Positions 33,539 to 44,700 of a stretch of DNA of 64,000 nt are shown one piece after another. The notes under the pieces were generated by a model. The model was not told the origin of the DNA. It saw only the letters and a list, made by a program, of their open reading frames with translations, and did not search any database. The position numbers and the translations under genes were made by a program. Position 1 is the stretch's first letter. The number at the start of each line of letters is the position of its first letter. The stretch is from positions 310,001 to 374,000 of the forward strand of contig NZ_BBWV01000004.1 of NCBI RefSeq assembly GCF_000974785.1, given 5' to 3'. The stretch is from Flavihumibacter petaseus NBRC 106054. Its GTDB lineage: Bacteria > Bacteroidota > Bacteroidia > Chitinophagales > Chitinophagaceae.

Positions 33539-36500
33539 CGAGCTGCAGGCTGTCGTTGTTTTTAGCCAGCAACAGGGCTGATCCGCCTTTTGCCAACCTG
33601 ATTATGCCTGATCGCCGCACCTGTCCCCTGATGACGAGGCCAGGCAGATTATGGTAACCAAAAGTTCCGTCTCCCCTGCCTATCAACAGATCGCCGAAGT
33701 CGCCGTCATTCCTTCCCATCTGGATGTTATTGTCATAATAATTACCGAAACACAACCAATCAACCCTTCCATCATTATTGTAGTCGAAAGGAACAGCCGG
33801 ATAGATTGGCGACAGCTGAGCCTGCCACGGCAACGGAACCGCAGTATAATTCAGGTGACCGTCATTGATGAGGATAACTGAAGTAAATTCATCTGCGGCC
33901 AGCGTGTCTGCCTCCTGAAGTTTTTGCAATCCGAAAAGGGCCGTCATATCTGCCCTGGCAAAATCAGCCGCATACAGGAATTTCTTTTTCAGGAGGGGCA
34001 TCTGCCGTTCCAGTTCTCCCTTGTTGGCGAAAGGCCGTTCAAGCCCGTGAATGTAATACGTAAGGATCTGGTCCTTTTTGCCATTACCATCAAAGTCGTT
34101 CACGTAAAGCCTGACGGGCTGTTGCGGCGTAGGATTTAACCTGAAGTTATGGCCCGCATTTCCTGCAATCAGGTCCAGGTCGCCATCACCATCCACATCT
34201 GCTTCCTGCACCGAATTCCACCAGCCACGGGCAGGGTAAATTATCTTTTTGCTTAATCTTCCCCCATTATTTTCGAACAAGGTTACCGGGCCCCATTCCA
34301 GCGCCAGCAAAAGGTCCATGTCTCCGTCTTTGTCCAGATCCACCCAATGTCCGTCTTTAACAAATCCTGCCTGTGACAGACCCGGGGCGAGGCTTGCCGT
34401 CATTTCGCGGTAACCACCTTTGCCGTCGCTGATGAACAGGTAAGAATCGGGAACCTTTCCGTAGTTGTAAACCATGCAACGGCCACCGAGAAAAATATCC
34501 GCATAACCGTCACCGTTGATATCTGCAAGGCTGACGGCTGATGCTGTCAATTTGATTGAATCCAGGATGCTGGGATACCTCACAAATTTTCCTGTGCCGT
34601 TATTAACATAGATCCGCGAACACTGCCGGATGGAACTTCCGTAATACTCATTACCACCGCTGGCCACAACCAGGTCAGGGAAGCCGTCTTTGTTAACGTC
34701 ACCCCATGAAGCAGCCACATCTTCGAAGATGCTGTCAGCATCCAGTACCGGCTGGTTCGTTCGTGTGAATTTTCCGCTGGCCTGTTGTAAAAAAACAGCG
34801 GATCTGCTATCCTTTGCACCGCCAACAAAAATATCATCGAGGTGATCACCATTGATATCACCGATGGCCAATGCCGGTCCTTCTGTGGAAAGCTTGTGCG
34901 GCAGCAATTGTTCCCTGTCGAACTCACCGAAATCATCTTCCTTGTGCTGGTACTTTAATCCAGATCCGGAAGTGATGTCATGCATAACCGGCAAGTCTCC
35001 GGCACCAGGCAGGATCGATGTCCGGTCAAATACAGGCAAACCTGATTGGTAAGCTATTTTCATTACAGGCCGTGCACTGTCATAATCAACAGGCTGACTG
35101 GTGCCATCAGGCCAGATGAGTTTTATGGAATCCGGCAGGAACCTGCCCATTCCGATATGCAGCGGGATCTCCATGCTGGACTGGAATCCGTGAACCGGGT
35201 ACTTCTCATAAGTCCTGATCTGCCCTTCCTTTTCAAAACATACTACAGTAGCCCCCAGTGCATGAATATTCCCGGCCGGCCCCTGCAACTGAATGCTGAG
35301 GTACCGGCTGCTGTCAGTTTCCCTGCTCTGATTTCGATAGATCATCACCGGGTCATTGATATTATTGGTTACAATATCGAGATCCCCGTCATTGTCAAGG
35401 TCAGCATATATCGCCCCGTTACTGAACCCAGGTTTGTCTCCCGCAATATGCCCTGCCAGATCTTCGAACTTCAGGTCACCGCGGTTACGGAAAAACCTGT
35501 TATTCAGCCTGATCTCCGGAAAGGTTTGTGACAGGGCTACATTCCGTTCATCCAGGTTGCCGGCCCTGACCTGCGCCTGCACTTCGTCATTCGAAATGTA
35601 ATTCACAAAATCCATGTCATTCATGCGTTTGGGTATGCCGTTGGAAACGAAAAGGTCCTTCCACCCGTCGTTGTCAAAGTCCATCCACAAAGCAGCCCAT
35701 GACCAGTCTGTAGCATGAATGCCACTGAACACACCCACTTCACTGAACATACCATTTCCGCGGTTTAACTGCAGGTTATTTCGGGTATACTGATAATTGT
35801 AGCCATAGCCGATCTTCGAATAGAACAGGTTATACTCATCCTCTCCCAGCGACCGTTTCAGGATATAGGGATCATCCGGCAACATGTCCATGCTGATGAT
35901 ATCAGGCAAGGCATCATTATTGATATCAGCAGCATCAACCCCCATCGAGAACTGGGACGTGTGCATGATGTGATCGTTCAGTTCATCCCTGAAAGTACCA
36001 TCACGCTGGTTGATATACAGGTAATCGTTCTCGTGAAAATCATTTCCGATATAGATGTCCGGATAGCCATCGAGATTGATGTCTGAAACAACAATTCCGA
36101 GCCCGTACCCGATTGCGCTGCTGTTGATGCCACAGGCCCGGGTGATGTCAGTATAGCGGTTCCCTTCATTACGGAAAAACCGGTCACCTGACAACGGATG
36201 GTAAGTACCTGTAAATAATTTACGTTCACCGAAAGTGCCATTGTGATGTACGCTATGGTTCAGCAGGAACATATCGAGATCCCCGTCTTTATCGAAATCC
36301 AGGAAAGCAGCCTGTGTTGAAAATCCCGAAAAATCAAGTCCCCATTCCGCGGCAGCTTCGCGGTAAGCCGGGATACCGTTTTTAATGCCAGTGCAGAGCA
36401 GCAGCTGGTTTTTGCTGATCAGATGTTCATATTGCCCGACCCGGCAAACATAGATATCGAGAAGGCCGTCATTATTGATATCCACCACTGACACGCCGGT

Positions 36501-36830
36501 CGACCATGCGTGATCATCGGGAATACCGGCTTCGGCGGACACGTCCGTGAAATGCAGATCGCCTTCATTGAGATAAAGCCTGTTGGATTGCTGGTTGGCT
36601 GCAAAAAAAAGGTCAATCTTTCCGTCATTATTAAAATCACCTGCCCCTACTCCTGCACCATTGTAGAAATACATGTATTTAAAAAGGTTCAGTTCCGGAG
36701 AAGGCGTAAGCACGTTACTGAACGCTATTCCGGTTTTTTTTGCCGGCACCAGGTCAAATGCCGCCTTTTCCTCAGGCGCTGAGCATGCTGCCAGGAATCC
36801 CGAAAACAGCACTACCAATACTTTTTTCAT
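33513..36830 (-). CDS. Outer-membrane FG-GAP/VCBS beta-propeller lipoprotein with ASPIC/UnbV module, copy 2
   Basis: 1105 aa lipoprotein: signal peptide with lipobox LAAC (Cys16). Seven DxDxDG-type calcium motifs (from DFNNDGKIDLFF at 65 to DLDNDGDLDIVTN) precede an ASPIC/UnbV module (GATVVCFEKEG ... GFQSSMEIPLHIGMG ... IKLIWPDG), and seven more follow (DINGDHLDDIFVG to DYNNDGRVDWLCF). This implies two seven-bladed propellers joined by the UnbV module. It starts 2 nt after the stop of its paralog, so the two are made together downstream of SusC/D. Likely surface-exposed; ligand unknown. It could bind glycan or act in cell-surface assembly. Confidence 0.85.
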   Translation of the reverse strand: MKKVLVVLFSGFLAACSAPEEKAAFDLVPAKKTGIAFSNVLTPSPELNLFKYMYFYNGAGVGAGDFNNDGKIDLFFAANQQSNRLYLNEGDLHFTDVSAEAGIPDDHAWSTGVSVVDINNDGLLDIYVCRVGQYEHLISKNQLLLCTGIKNGIPAYREAAAEWGLDFSGFSTQAAFLDFDKDGDLDMFLLNHSVHHNGTFGERKLFTGTYHPLSGDRFFRNEGNRYTDITRACGINSSAIGYGLGIVVSDINLDGYPDIYIGNDFHENDYLYINQRDGTFRDELNDHIMHTSQFSMGVDAADINNDALPDIISMDMLPDDPYILKRSLGEDEYNLFYSKIGYGYNYQYTRNNLQLNRGNGMFSEVGVFSGIHATDWSWAALWMDFDNDGWKDLFVSNGIPKRMNDMDFVNYISNDEVQAQVRAGNLDERNVALSQTFPEIRLNNRFFRNRGDLKFEDLAGHIAGDKPGFSNGAIYADLDNDGDLDIVTNNINDPVMIYRNQSRETDSSRYLSIQLQGPAGNIHALGATVVCFEKEGQIRTYEKYPVHGFQSSMEIPLHIGMGRFLPDSIKLIWPDGTSQPVDYDSARPVMKIAYQSGLPVFDRTSILPGAGDLPVMHDITSGSGLKYQHKEDDFGEFDREQLLPHKLSTEGPALAIGDINGDHLDDIFVGGAKDSRSAVFLQQASGKFTRTNQPVLDADSIFEDVAASWGDVNKDGFPDLVVASGGNEYYGSSIRQCSRIYVNNGTGKFVRYPSILDSIKLTASAVSLADINGDGYADIFLGGRCMVYNYGKVPDSYLFISDGKGGYREMTASLAPGLSQAGFVKDGHWVDLDKDGDMDLLLALEWGPVTLFENNGGRLSKKIIYPARGWWNSVQEADVDGDGDLDLIAGNAGHNFRLNPTPQQPVRLYVNDFDGNGKKDQILTYYIHGLERPFANKGELERQMPLLKKKFLYAADFARADMTALFGLQKLQEADTLAADEFTSVILINDGHLNYTAVPLPWQAQLSPIYPAVPFDYNNDGRVDWLCFGNYYDNNIQMGRNDGDFGDLLIGRGDGTFGYHNLPGLVIRGQVRRSGIIRLAKGGSALLLAKNNDSLQLVSLPGNIR

Positions 36831-36832
36831 AG

Positions 36833-39800
36833 TCAGTGCTTTTCAGATTTAGCGTGTTGCACCGACAGCAAAACAGGAACACTATCATTCTGTGTCACCA
36901 ATAACGACAGGCGTTGCTGAAATTCCAGGAACTGCAATCCCCTTATTTCTCCTTTCAACTGCAATCCCGAAAATGCAGGATCATTGTTTTGCCATTGCCG
37001 GTTTCCCTGGTTGAACAGGAGATGTCCTTCACTGGCATCAAGCCTGCAGAATTGCGGTTGCAGGTGGAGGTTATTCCCGCCCATAACCATGTCAGCCTTT
37101 CCATCGCCATTAATATCCTTTACAGCAATTGCATTTACAGACGACAATTGAACAGGATACGGCAATTCACTGACGGAGAAATTACCCTTCCCGTCATTCC
37201 AGGCCACAATGGATGCATTGTAATTAAAGATCCTGACGGTAGCCTTAGACAAAACTTTCTCAGGAAACAATTCCTGGATAGATTTCAAAGCGTATTGTTC
37301 ATGCTTTAGATTCTGTTTTTTCAAACTCGGAATCTGATCCGTCAGTTCTCTTTTCAGAAACACCGGTTTGTCTTTCCCGTCAATGGTGCGGGTCAGTATT
37401 TTCTCTTCCTGGCCATTCTGGTCAAAATCGCCGATCCAGAGTTTAATCGGATGTTTTTCATCCGGTTTCAGGTAGAAATTCTTTCCGGAATTTCCGAGTA
37501 CCAGGTCCGTTTTACCGTCATTATCAAGGTCTGCAGCAACCAACGCACCCCACCATCCCTGTAAGGCATCCAGTGATGTTTTAGTGCGAACAAGTTTTCC
37601 ACCCTGGTTGAGAAACACCTGAGGCGACATCCACTCACCGGTGATCACGAGGTCAGCCCTGCCGTCCTGATTAATATCCGCCCATGCCGCACCGGTAATC
37701 ATCCCTGCCTGAACCAGTTCAGGACTGACAGATGCCGTCTGATCAGAAAAATTTCCCTTTCCGTCATTGATGTAGATATAACTATTCGGGGCATTGCCAT
37801 ACTGCTGCGGCACATTCCTGCCACCCACAAAAAGATCGGCATCACCATCACCATCTATATCGTTTGCTATGGCCACGCTGATATTTTCTGTGTTTGCCGG
37901 AAAGGCGTTCTGCTTCCATTCAAAATTGCCCTTTCCGTCATTCAGGAAAAGCCGGTGTGCGAGTCCTGATGGCTGCGGCGTAATAAAGTTGCCGCCAGCG
38001 CCGATAAACAGGTCCTGGTCGCCATCATGATCTGCATCAAAGAACAATACAGCATCGTCATCAATCCCGCGGTTAAGGTTGAATGCAGGGATCTCTTTTT
38101 TCACAAACCCGTTTGCCTGCTGCAGGTAGATCATCCTCGGCTGGTTCACTGCACTTCCGATAAACAGATCCGTCAGGCCGTCTCCGTTCACATCTGCGGC
38201 TGTTATTTTCGGTCCTTCCCGGGACAGCATCACAGGAAGGTTTCTTTCATAGTAAAAATCGATATAATCATCTTCCTGGTGCTTGTCAAAAGGGGCACCG
38301 GCAACCCGGGTAAACAGCACGGGCGGGACGCCGGCATCCGGAACGAATGGTTTTGCTGCAGCGGACGCTGTTAAATGGTAAGTGGAATCCACAGCGGGAT
38401 GAAGCCAGGTGTCAACGCTCCTGTCAGGCCAGATCACCTGCATACTGTCAACGGGCAACTTGCCGGTACCGATCACAATTTTATAATCAACTGAAGACTG
38501 AAATCCACGGGAAGGTATCAGTTCACGCGACAAGACTTTACCGCCCTGGAAAATCCGCACCTGCGAACCAACTGCAAAAGTATTCAGCCCCTTTCCTTTC
38601 AGCACAACGGAGATCGTATGATTGCCGTCATTTCTGTTCTGCATATTCCTGTACACAAATGCCTTGGCGTTAACGTTGTTCACCACGAGGTCCAGGTCAC
38701 CGTCATTGTCCAGGTCCCCATAGGCAGCGCCATTGGAAAAGGACGGTTCATCGAGGCCCCATCGGCTGGCCATGTCTTCAAACTGAACGTCACCTTTGTT
38801 GCGGAACATTTTATTGGCGATCGGTCTTGACGGCATATTGTTGATGACCTCATCCACTTCTTCCCGCTTTCCCGTGAGCACCATTTTTTGAATAATATCG
38901 TTGGCAAAGAAGTCGATGAAATCCTGGTCCGTAACATCCTGGAAGATCCCGTTGCAAACGTAGAGATCGGTAAGTCCGTCATTATCGGCATCGAAGAACA
39001 ATCCGCCCCAGCTCCAGTCGGAAGCTGCCACGCCACTGTAAAATGCTGTTTCCATAAATTGACCATTACCATTATTCACCTGCAGCGTATTCTGCATGAA
39101 CTGATTGTAAAAGCCGCTTTTCTGTTTGAGGCGTTGTATGTCGATGTTCTCAAAAGAAGTGGTTGTTTTCAGCCTGGTTTCATTGTCGGGAAGCATTTCC
39201 GTAACGAAAATGTCTTCACGTCCGTCGTTGTTGATATCAGCCATATCTGCACCCATGGAAGAGTGGCTGATGTGCTGTACCCTGTTTTCCAGTTCGTCAC
39301 GGAAAGTGCCGTCCCGCTGGTTGATATAGAGATAGTCCCGCTCGAAAAAATCGTTGGACACATAGATATCGGGATAGCGATCACCGTTTACATCGCCTAC
39401 TGTTACGCCGAGACCGAAGCCGATCAGGCTTCCGTAAATATGGGCGGCTTCACTGACATCAGTAAACCGACCACCATCATTGCGGAGCAGTTTGTCGCCA
39501 CCTCCTTTCAGGAAATCTGCCACGGGCCAGTCTTTGGCACGGAGGTCCCGTTTATTGGCATAGTTGAGTGTATTGACAGGAATAAAACTGTTGTTCAGAA
39601 TATAGCAGTCGAGATCCCCATCCAGATCGTAATCAAAGAATGCGGCATGGGTGGTATAGCCGCCTTTGTTATCGAGGCCATATATCGCAGCATGATCAGT
39701 AAAAGTATTGTCGCGGTTGTTTACATACATTTTACAGACCGGCACGCGGCCGTTGATATACCCTGCATTGCACACAAAAATATCCAGCCAGCCATCGTGA

Positions 39801-40156
39801 TTGATATCAACCATTACAACTCCGGTGCTCCAGTTTTCTGCATCGGCAACGCCGGCTTTGTCAGTAATGTCCTGGAAAGCGAAATTGCCCTTGTTGAGGT
39901 AGAGTTTGTTGCTGCCCATATTGGCAGTGAAAAAGACATCGGCCAGGCCATCATTGTTGATATCGCCGATTGCACAACCGCTTCCGTTATAAAAGTTGCG
40001 GTAGTTGAAAATGTTGAAATCGCGGGTGTTCTCAATCTTGTTCTGAAAGTCGATACCAGAATTTTCCACCCGGTTGAACAGGGGGTTTGAACTGGATTTA
40101 TCGCGGCAGGAAATCAGCAAGCAGCCCATCAACGCGAACAAAGCGATTCTTTTCAT
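36833..40156 (-). CDS. Outer-membrane FG-GAP/VCBS beta-propeller lipoprotein with ASPIC/UnbV module, copy 1
   Basis: 1107 aa lipoprotein, lipobox LISC (Cys17). First propeller region about 65-495 with seven motifs (DINNDGLADVFF, DINHDGWLDIF, DYDLDGDLDC, DVNGDRYPD, DINNDGREDIF, DADNDGLTDLY, DLDNDGDLDLV); ASPIC/UnbV module about 512-595 (GSQVRIFQGGK, SRGFQSSVDYKIVIGTG, MQVIWPDRS); second region from ~655 with seven more (DVNGDGLTDLF to DINGDGKADMVMG). Clearly homologous to the next gene but diverged. A strong hairpin lies between susD and this start and probably lowers its expression relative to susCD. Confidence 0.85.
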   Translation of the reverse strand: MKRIALFALMGCLLISCRDKSSSNPLFNRVENSGIDFQNKIENTRDFNIFNYRNFYNGSGCAIGDINNDGLADVFFTANMGSNKLYLNKGNFAFQDITDKAGVADAENWSTGVVMVDINHDGWLDIFVCNAGYINGRVPVCKMYVNNRDNTFTDHAAIYGLDNKGGYTTHAAFFDYDLDGDLDCYILNNSFIPVNTLNYANKRDLRAKDWPVADFLKGGGDKLLRNDGGRFTDVSEAAHIYGSLIGFGLGVTVGDVNGDRYPDIYVSNDFFERDYLYINQRDGTFRDELENRVQHISHSSMGADMADINNDGREDIFVTEMLPDNETRLKTTTSFENIDIQRLKQKSGFYNQFMQNTLQVNNGNGQFMETAFYSGVAASDWSWGGLFFDADNDGLTDLYVCNGIFQDVTDQDFIDFFANDIIQKMVLTGKREEVDEVINNMPSRPIANKMFRNKGDVQFEDMASRWGLDEPSFSNGAAYGDLDNDGDLDLVVNNVNAKAFVYRNMQNRNDGNHTISVVLKGKGLNTFAVGSQVRIFQGGKVLSRELIPSRGFQSSVDYKIVIGTGKLPVDSMQVIWPDRSVDTWLHPAVDSTYHLTASAAAKPFVPDAGVPPVLFTRVAGAPFDKHQEDDYIDFYYERNLPVMLSREGPKITAADVNGDGLTDLFIGSAVNQPRMIYLQQANGFVKKEIPAFNLNRGIDDDAVLFFDADHDGDQDLFIGAGGNFITPQPSGLAHRLFLNDGKGNFEWKQNAFPANTENISVAIANDIDGDGDADLFVGGRNVPQQYGNAPNSYIYINDGKGNFSDQTASVSPELVQAGMITGAAWADINQDGRADLVITGEWMSPQVFLNQGGKLVRTKTSLDALQGWWGALVAADLDNDGKTDLVLGNSGKNFYLKPDEKHPIKLWIGDFDQNGQEEKILTRTIDGKDKPVFLKRELTDQIPSLKKQNLKHEQYALKSIQELFPEKVLSKATVRIFNYNASIVAWNDGKGNFSVSELPYPVQLSSVNAIAVKDINGDGKADMVMGGNNLHLQPQFCRLDASEGHLLFNQGNRQWQNNDPAFSGLQLKGEIRGLQFLEFQQRLSLLVTQNDSVPVLLSVQHAKSEKH

Positions 40157-40174
40157 AAAGGACTCAATCTAAAT

Positions 40175-40207
40175 AAAAAAAGGTCATTACAGGAATGACC
40201 TTTTTTT
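40175..40207 (-). terminator. Strong hairpin between susD and the propeller genes
   Basis: Perfect 14-bp stem (40175-40188 with 40194-40207, GGTCATT/AATGACC plus A7/T7), 5-nt loop, ending in seven T on the minus strand. No TAnnTTTG promoter was found between it and the ATG at 40156, so partial read-through is likely. Confidence 0.8.
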
Positions 40208-40229
40208 ATTTAAGAAAAAACTAAGGTGA

Positions 40230-41756
40230 TTAATAGCCGGGGTTCTGCTCCAGGGCAGGGTTTGCAGCTTTAGCTGCATTGGGAATCGGGAACAGCAGGT
40301 ATTTATCGTCAGATTTTTCAGGCTTTGTAGGTCCGAACGGATCCAGGAATTTACCGAAGCGGATCAGGTCGTTCCTGCGCCAGCTTTCCCAATACAGTTC
40401 GCGGCCACGCTCATCGAGGAGTTTGTCCAGGTCAAGCGTTGCCAGCGCTGTTGCGCCGCGCTTCACACGGATCTCATTAACGATGTCCAGTGCATCCTCT
40501 GCATTACCGGTGCGGAGCAGGGCTTCTGCTTTCATGAGCAACACATCTGAATAGCGGAGAAATACATAGTCATTCTCTGCGATATCCTTGTCACCGCTGT
40601 AATCTGACTTCATATCCGGAACATATTTCACTACGCGGATACCGGGCAGCTCAACGTTTCCATCGACAATCGGGGTAATATCACGGGTGAACACCAGGGG
40701 ATTACCACCACGGTCAACCAACGCAACATTGTCTTTGCCATACTGCTGACCAACCAGGAAGCCAACCCTCATTCCCACCTTGTCGGTGAAACCGGTGTAA
40801 GCTTTACCCTTCCGCTGGTCCTGGTCTTCAAACTTGTCGTAGAAATTTGCCAGGGTCGTGAAACCATTCCAGCCGCTTGGGTTCTGGTTGTAGTGGGTAC
40901 CGGCATGCCAGTGGAAACGCACGTTACCTGCTTCTGTTGTTGTATTCTCGTTGGCAAAAATGATCTCTTTGGAAGTCTCCGTATTCTTGGGAATAAAGCT
41001 GGAATAAAAATCACTTTCCAGGGCAAACTTGCCGCTGTTGATGATCTCATCAGCCAGGGAGATGACCTTCTGCATGTCAGCTGCGTCGAAAGTTGGCGCT
41101 TTTCTGTTCAGGAAGGCGCCCCTGTTCAGATACAGTTTCATGAGTATGGCTTTTGCCGCCCATTTGTTGGACTTGTTGGCCGGGCCGTCGCCGAGATCCG
41201 GCAACGCCTTGTCAATATCCGCTTGTATCTGGTCGATTGCAGCCTGCCCCTCAAGAATTTCAGGAGGAAGGTTAAGATCAGATCCTACCTGGCGGAAAGG
41301 CACTTTGTTGTACAGGTCAAACACGTTATAGGTTACCCAGGCACGCAGCATATAAGCCTGCGCTGCAACATCTGCAGGCGGATTATAATTCTGGATATCC
41401 GTTGTAAGGAACACAATCTGAAGGAGGTTAGAAAAGTTGTCGCGGATCCGCTGATTCTCAGCATCCCATTTCTGCGTATGCAACACGCGCCACACGCCGT
41501 TATCATCCCAGTCACCACCACGGGTTGGTCCGATTGCATCATCAGATGTCATATCCTGCAGACACCAGATACCTGTCTGATCCTGGAATGGTCCGTACAT
41601 GGCAGTGTAACAGGATTTCAGCAAACCAGGAATGTCCGCATTCTCTTTGAATTCATTTTGGGGAATGGAACCATTCAGGCTCTCGTCCAGCTTGGTACAA
41701 CCAACGGTTGTAACCATGCCTCCCAGGACTATTATAAATGTTTTTAACGCTTTCAT
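40230..41756 (-). CDS. susD-like: SusD/RagB-family outer-membrane lipoprotein
   Basis: 508 aa substrate-binding partner that caps the SusC channel. Signal peptide with lipobox VGC (Cys20). N-terminal TPR-like helices and the usual late motifs: NDYVFLRYSDVLLMKAEALLRTGNAEDALDIVNEIRVKRGA, ERGRELYWESWRRNDLIRFGKF and LFPIPNAAKAANPALEQNPGY. The first ~100 residues include DQTGIWCLQDMTSDDA. It follows susC by 17 nt. The bound sugar cannot be read from sequence; the locus enzymes point to alpha-glucosides. Confidence 0.93.
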   Translation of the reverse strand: MKALKTFIIVLGGMVTTVGCTKLDESLNGSIPQNEFKENADIPGLLKSCYTAMYGPFQDQTGIWCLQDMTSDDAIGPTRGGDWDDNGVWRVLHTQKWDAENQRIRDNFSNLLQIVFLTTDIQNYNPPADVAAQAYMLRAWVTYNVFDLYNKVPFRQVGSDLNLPPEILEGQAAIDQIQADIDKALPDLGDGPANKSNKWAAKAILMKLYLNRGAFLNRKAPTFDAADMQKVISLADEIINSGKFALESDFYSSFIPKNTETSKEIIFANENTTTEAGNVRFHWHAGTHYNQNPSGWNGFTTLANFYDKFEDQDQRKGKAYTGFTDKVGMRVGFLVGQQYGKDNVALVDRGGNPLVFTRDITPIVDGNVELPGIRVVKYVPDMKSDYSGDKDIAENDYVFLRYSDVLLMKAEALLRTGNAEDALDIVNEIRVKRGATALATLDLDKLLDERGRELYWESWRRNDLIRFGKFLDPFGPTKPEKSDDKYLLFPIPNAAKAANPALEQNPGY

Positions 41757-41773
41757 TGTTTCAGCAATTGAGA

Positions 41774-44700
41774 TTAAAGTGACAGATTAAGTCCCACCAT
41801 GAAAACTCTGGCAGAAGGGTAAGGCGTGTACTCGATACCGAATGAAGGAACACCATCAACAGGTTTGGGGGTGTTTACTTCCGGATCAAATCCTGTGTAT
41901 TTGGTAATCACGAACAGGTTTTGTCCGGTGATATATACAGAGGAATTCCTTACATACTTTGAAATTTTGCCCAGCTGATAAGAAAAGGTCAGGTTGGCCA
42001 TTTTGAAATAGTCACCTTTTTCAAGATACCGGGTAGACACCGGCTGGGGAGCATTGGTAACTTCATGCAGACTCGGTACATACACAGAGCTCGCAACGTT
42101 TTTGTTGGTAGCGAGGTTGTTAATGGTCAACACTGCCTGGGTGGTGTTGTTGTAAACTTCCTGGCCGAATGCACCATTCATATTCGCTGTTGCTGAAAAC
42201 TTCTTATAGGCAAAAGTAGTGCTGAAACCCAGCAAAGTTTTGGGGTTGGGATCTCCTACAAAATATTTGTTCGCTACATTATTGGGATCGCCGCCTTCAA
42301 ACTGTGCATTACCATTTTTGTCAATGCCCAGGAATTTACCCATGTAGAAAGCATTGATGGGCTGACCATTCTCCAGTTTTTGAGAAGTGGCTCCTGTAAG
42401 GCCCTGACCTGTGATAGCACCGGTATAGATCGGGGGACCGAAATAATCATTCATTTCATTCTTGAGGAAAGAAGCAAACACGCCTACGGTCCAGGTCATG
42501 TCATCCTTACTGATAATCTCACTGTTGATGGTAACTTCAAGACCACTATTGGTTACCGTTCCGGGGATGTTGCTCCACCCGAGGTAACCAGGAGCAGGAT
42601 CGACTGCCTTGGAATTGATCAGGAGGTCATCTGTTTTCTTGATAAAGTATTCTACACTACCATACAGGCGGCTCTTGAACAGGGAGTAGTCAACACCGAA
42701 GTTCAGTGTGGTTGAAGTCTCCCATTTCAGATTGGGGTTGGCGAGCTGGATTTGTCGAACAGTACCGGGACCAGTATATACGTACCTGGCCTGGGAAGCT
42801 CCTGAAGGGAAATCCTGGTTACCCGTTACACCATAACCAACGCGGAGTTTCAGGTTGTTCACTACGCTGGAACTTTTCATGAAATCTTCGTTGGTGATAT
42901 TCCATGCAAAAGCTGCAGAGGGGAAGTAACCGTACCGGTTGTTTTTACCGAATTTATTGGACCCGTCAGCACGCATTGTACCGGTTAGCAGGAAACGGTC
43001 CTTGAAGTTCAGGTTTACCCTGCCAAAGAAAGATTGCAATTCTGCAGTGGGATCGATAAAGGAACCCATATCCCTGGAAGCAACAGACGAACCGCCCATG
43101 TAGTCCCAGTAAGGCAATGAATTGGAAGGGAAGTCACGGGCAGTCTGATAGTGACCATTGTAGTCAAACTTCATGTATTCGTAACCCAGCGTAGCACCGA
43201 GATAGAGCGACTTATTCAGTTGCTTGTTGTAGTTCAGGGTGTGGGTGAGTTGTTTGGTAGTCATCTCGTTGTCGAGAATGCCTGCCCAGCCACGATCCAG
43301 GTTACCCTGGAGATTCATCCAGTTCGCCATTTGCGCTTTACGGTTACCAAGGCCATAATTGATGGATACCAGGAAACGGTATTCCAGGTCATTGGTAATC
43401 TTAAAATAAGGGGAGAGGCTGGCCAGAATGTTGGTAGTCCGGGCGCGGTCCTCATAAGCTTCTGACATCGCGAGCGGGTTATAGTTCGTTTCCGGGAACG
43501 GCGCCTTGCGGATGTTCAGCGATCCGTCAGGATTGCGGAGCGGACGCGTTGGGTTCCACTGAAGCGCCATACCGATCAAACTTCCTTCGAAACCGGCGTC
43601 ATTCGAAATAGGCGCCACATGTTCTACGGTCTGTGATGTCAGGATATTGATATCAAGACCGAGTCTTTTGTTTTCCAGGAATTTGAAATTGCCGTTAAGG
43701 GAAGCGGTGTATTTTTTCATGTCGGTCTTCTGCACGATACCATCCTGGTCGTAATAACCGATGGATGCACGCAGTCTCGCATTTTCATTTCCACCACTGA
43801 TACCGGCAGTATAATTCTGGAAGAAACCGGAACGGGTAATGGCGTCCATGGCATCAACATTTCCGCCATAATCGTTGGTATCTTTTTTATATAAACCATA
43901 ATCTTTCAGTGCGGCCCGGTATTGATCACCGTCAAGAACGTCCAGTTGTTTCAACATCTGGCTGAAACCGAAATTGGTAGTAACATCCAGTTTCGGCGCA
44001 CCTGAAGTACCTCTTTTGGTAGTGATCAGCACCACACCGTTTGCACCGCGTGATCCATAGATCGCTGTCGCAGAGGCATCTTTCAGCACATCCATGCTGG
44101 CAATGTCCTGTGGGTTGATGAAGTTAAGAGGGTTGGCGTCAGGTGTATTACCCAATCCCGGAGAGTTCAGACCCGGACGGGCAGAACGGCCATCAAGGGG
44201 AACACCATCCACTACGTACAAAGGACCACCGCCTGCACGGATAGTGGCCGTACCGCGGATCCTTACTGTTGTGGCGCCACCAGGCTGACCACTGTTGTTC
44301 AGGATCTGAACACCGGCGATCTTGCCCTGGATCAACTGATCCGGAGCACTCATGATACCCTGGTTAAAGTCTTTTTCCTTTACGGTGGCTACTGATCCGG
44401 TCAGGTCCTTTTTACGGGCTGTACCATAACCTACCACCACCACCTCATTGAGGTTGGAGTTTGATGCAGTCAACGCTACCGCCAGATCTGATGTCGTTGC
44501 CGAAATCGACTGTTCGGTAGAACCAAATCCAATTGAACTGATAACCAGTGTCTTGGCAGAAGCCGGAACACTGATCTTGAATGTACCATCAGCACCGGTA
44601 GAGACCCCCTGTGTAGAGCCTTTTACCGTAACTGTCGCCCCCACAATCGGAGACCCATCTTTTTGATCCGTGATTTTTCCTGAGATCACCCTTTGGTCCT

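Noticed and set aside
38888-40090. 400-codon open frame on the plus strand opposite the first propeller gene
   Set aside because: Its repetitive Ile/Val-rich sequence is the antisense of the DxDxDG repeats, so it is a shadow.
36833-40156. Repeated DNA motifs that might suggest a CRISPR or satellite array
   Set aside because: The repeats are degenerate, in frame, and encode DxDxDG calcium motifs; there are no spacers of constant length.
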